From JAKQDP01 sp964536975 (lineage in GTDB: Bacteria > Patescibacteriota > Patescibacteriia > 2-01-FULL-39-33), in the NCBI GenBank assembly GCA_964536975.1, contig CAZHYS010000008.1, positions 1 through 39,453 on the forward strand: a DNA stretch of 39,453 bases, written 5' to 3'. Shown here piece by piece: positions 39,451 through 39,453 of this stretch. Position numbers and translations under genes: made by a program. The notes under the pieces are model-generated. The model was not told the DNA's origin. It did not search any database and saw only the letters and a program-made list of their open reading frames with translations. Position 1 is the stretch's first letter, and each line of letters opens with the position of its first letter.

Positions 39451-39453
39451 TTT

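Overview
The window looks like part of a Candidate Phyla Radiation (Patescibacteria) genome. The evidence is indirect: a very large lineage-type membrane protein, many short membrane proteins without clear homologues, a membrane-anchored one-domain Clp-like ATPase, a baseplate-J-like membrane protein, a stand-alone EF-Tu-domain-2-like protein, and housekeeping genes that mostly start without a Shine-Dalgarno (SD) sequence. TGA is used as a stop (for example the genes ending at 2105, 6538 and 38352), so this is not the recoded (UGA = Gly) branch.

Layout. (1) 1-6600 is an AT-rich accessory region read on the + strand. It holds a PEP-synthase-like gene bracketed by inverted repeats, then three hairpin-rich spacers that look like integron attC sites in tandem, with a two-TM protein, a NYN ribonuclease-like protein and a DUF523 protein as apparent cassette cargo. 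A small membrane protein, a NUDIX hydrolase, a peptidase-E-like protein and a decayed copy of the NYN gene start follow. (2) 6600-8040 is a minus-strand block of three small genes with strong SD sites and sigma70-type promoters. (3) 8129-10560 is the conserved secE-nusG-rplK-rplA run, with a probable L1-binding mRNA site. (4) 10600-14700 is a nucleotide-metabolism cluster: dCMP deaminase, an NMP/dephospho-CoA-kinase-like P-loop protein, two different thymidylate kinases and thyX. (5) 14700-16935 is gatB plus two small genes. (6) From 16944 nearly everything is on the minus strand: miaB-miaA, baseplate-J-like protein, Clp-like ATPase, dnaE, a catalytically dead HtrA-like protein, a run of membrane and SPFH proteins, queH, an EF-like protein, a NUDIX hydrolase, a 1702-residue protein, rarA and uppS.

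Themes. Two styles of gene start coexist: SD-less housekeeping genes, and isolated units with strong SD sites (6654-7939, 12864-14651, 25100-25501, 38050-38352), several with their own promoter and terminator. Inverted repeats bracket three loci (PEP-synthase-like, tmk1, and rarA plus a small gene). Hairpins with a GAGACG-type stem recur as terminators. Two 100-N gaps are each flanked by an identical 55-base duplication; this is an assembly artefact that splits nusG and duplicates the tmk2 promoter. No tRNA, rRNA, CRISPR array, transposase or integrase was recognised.
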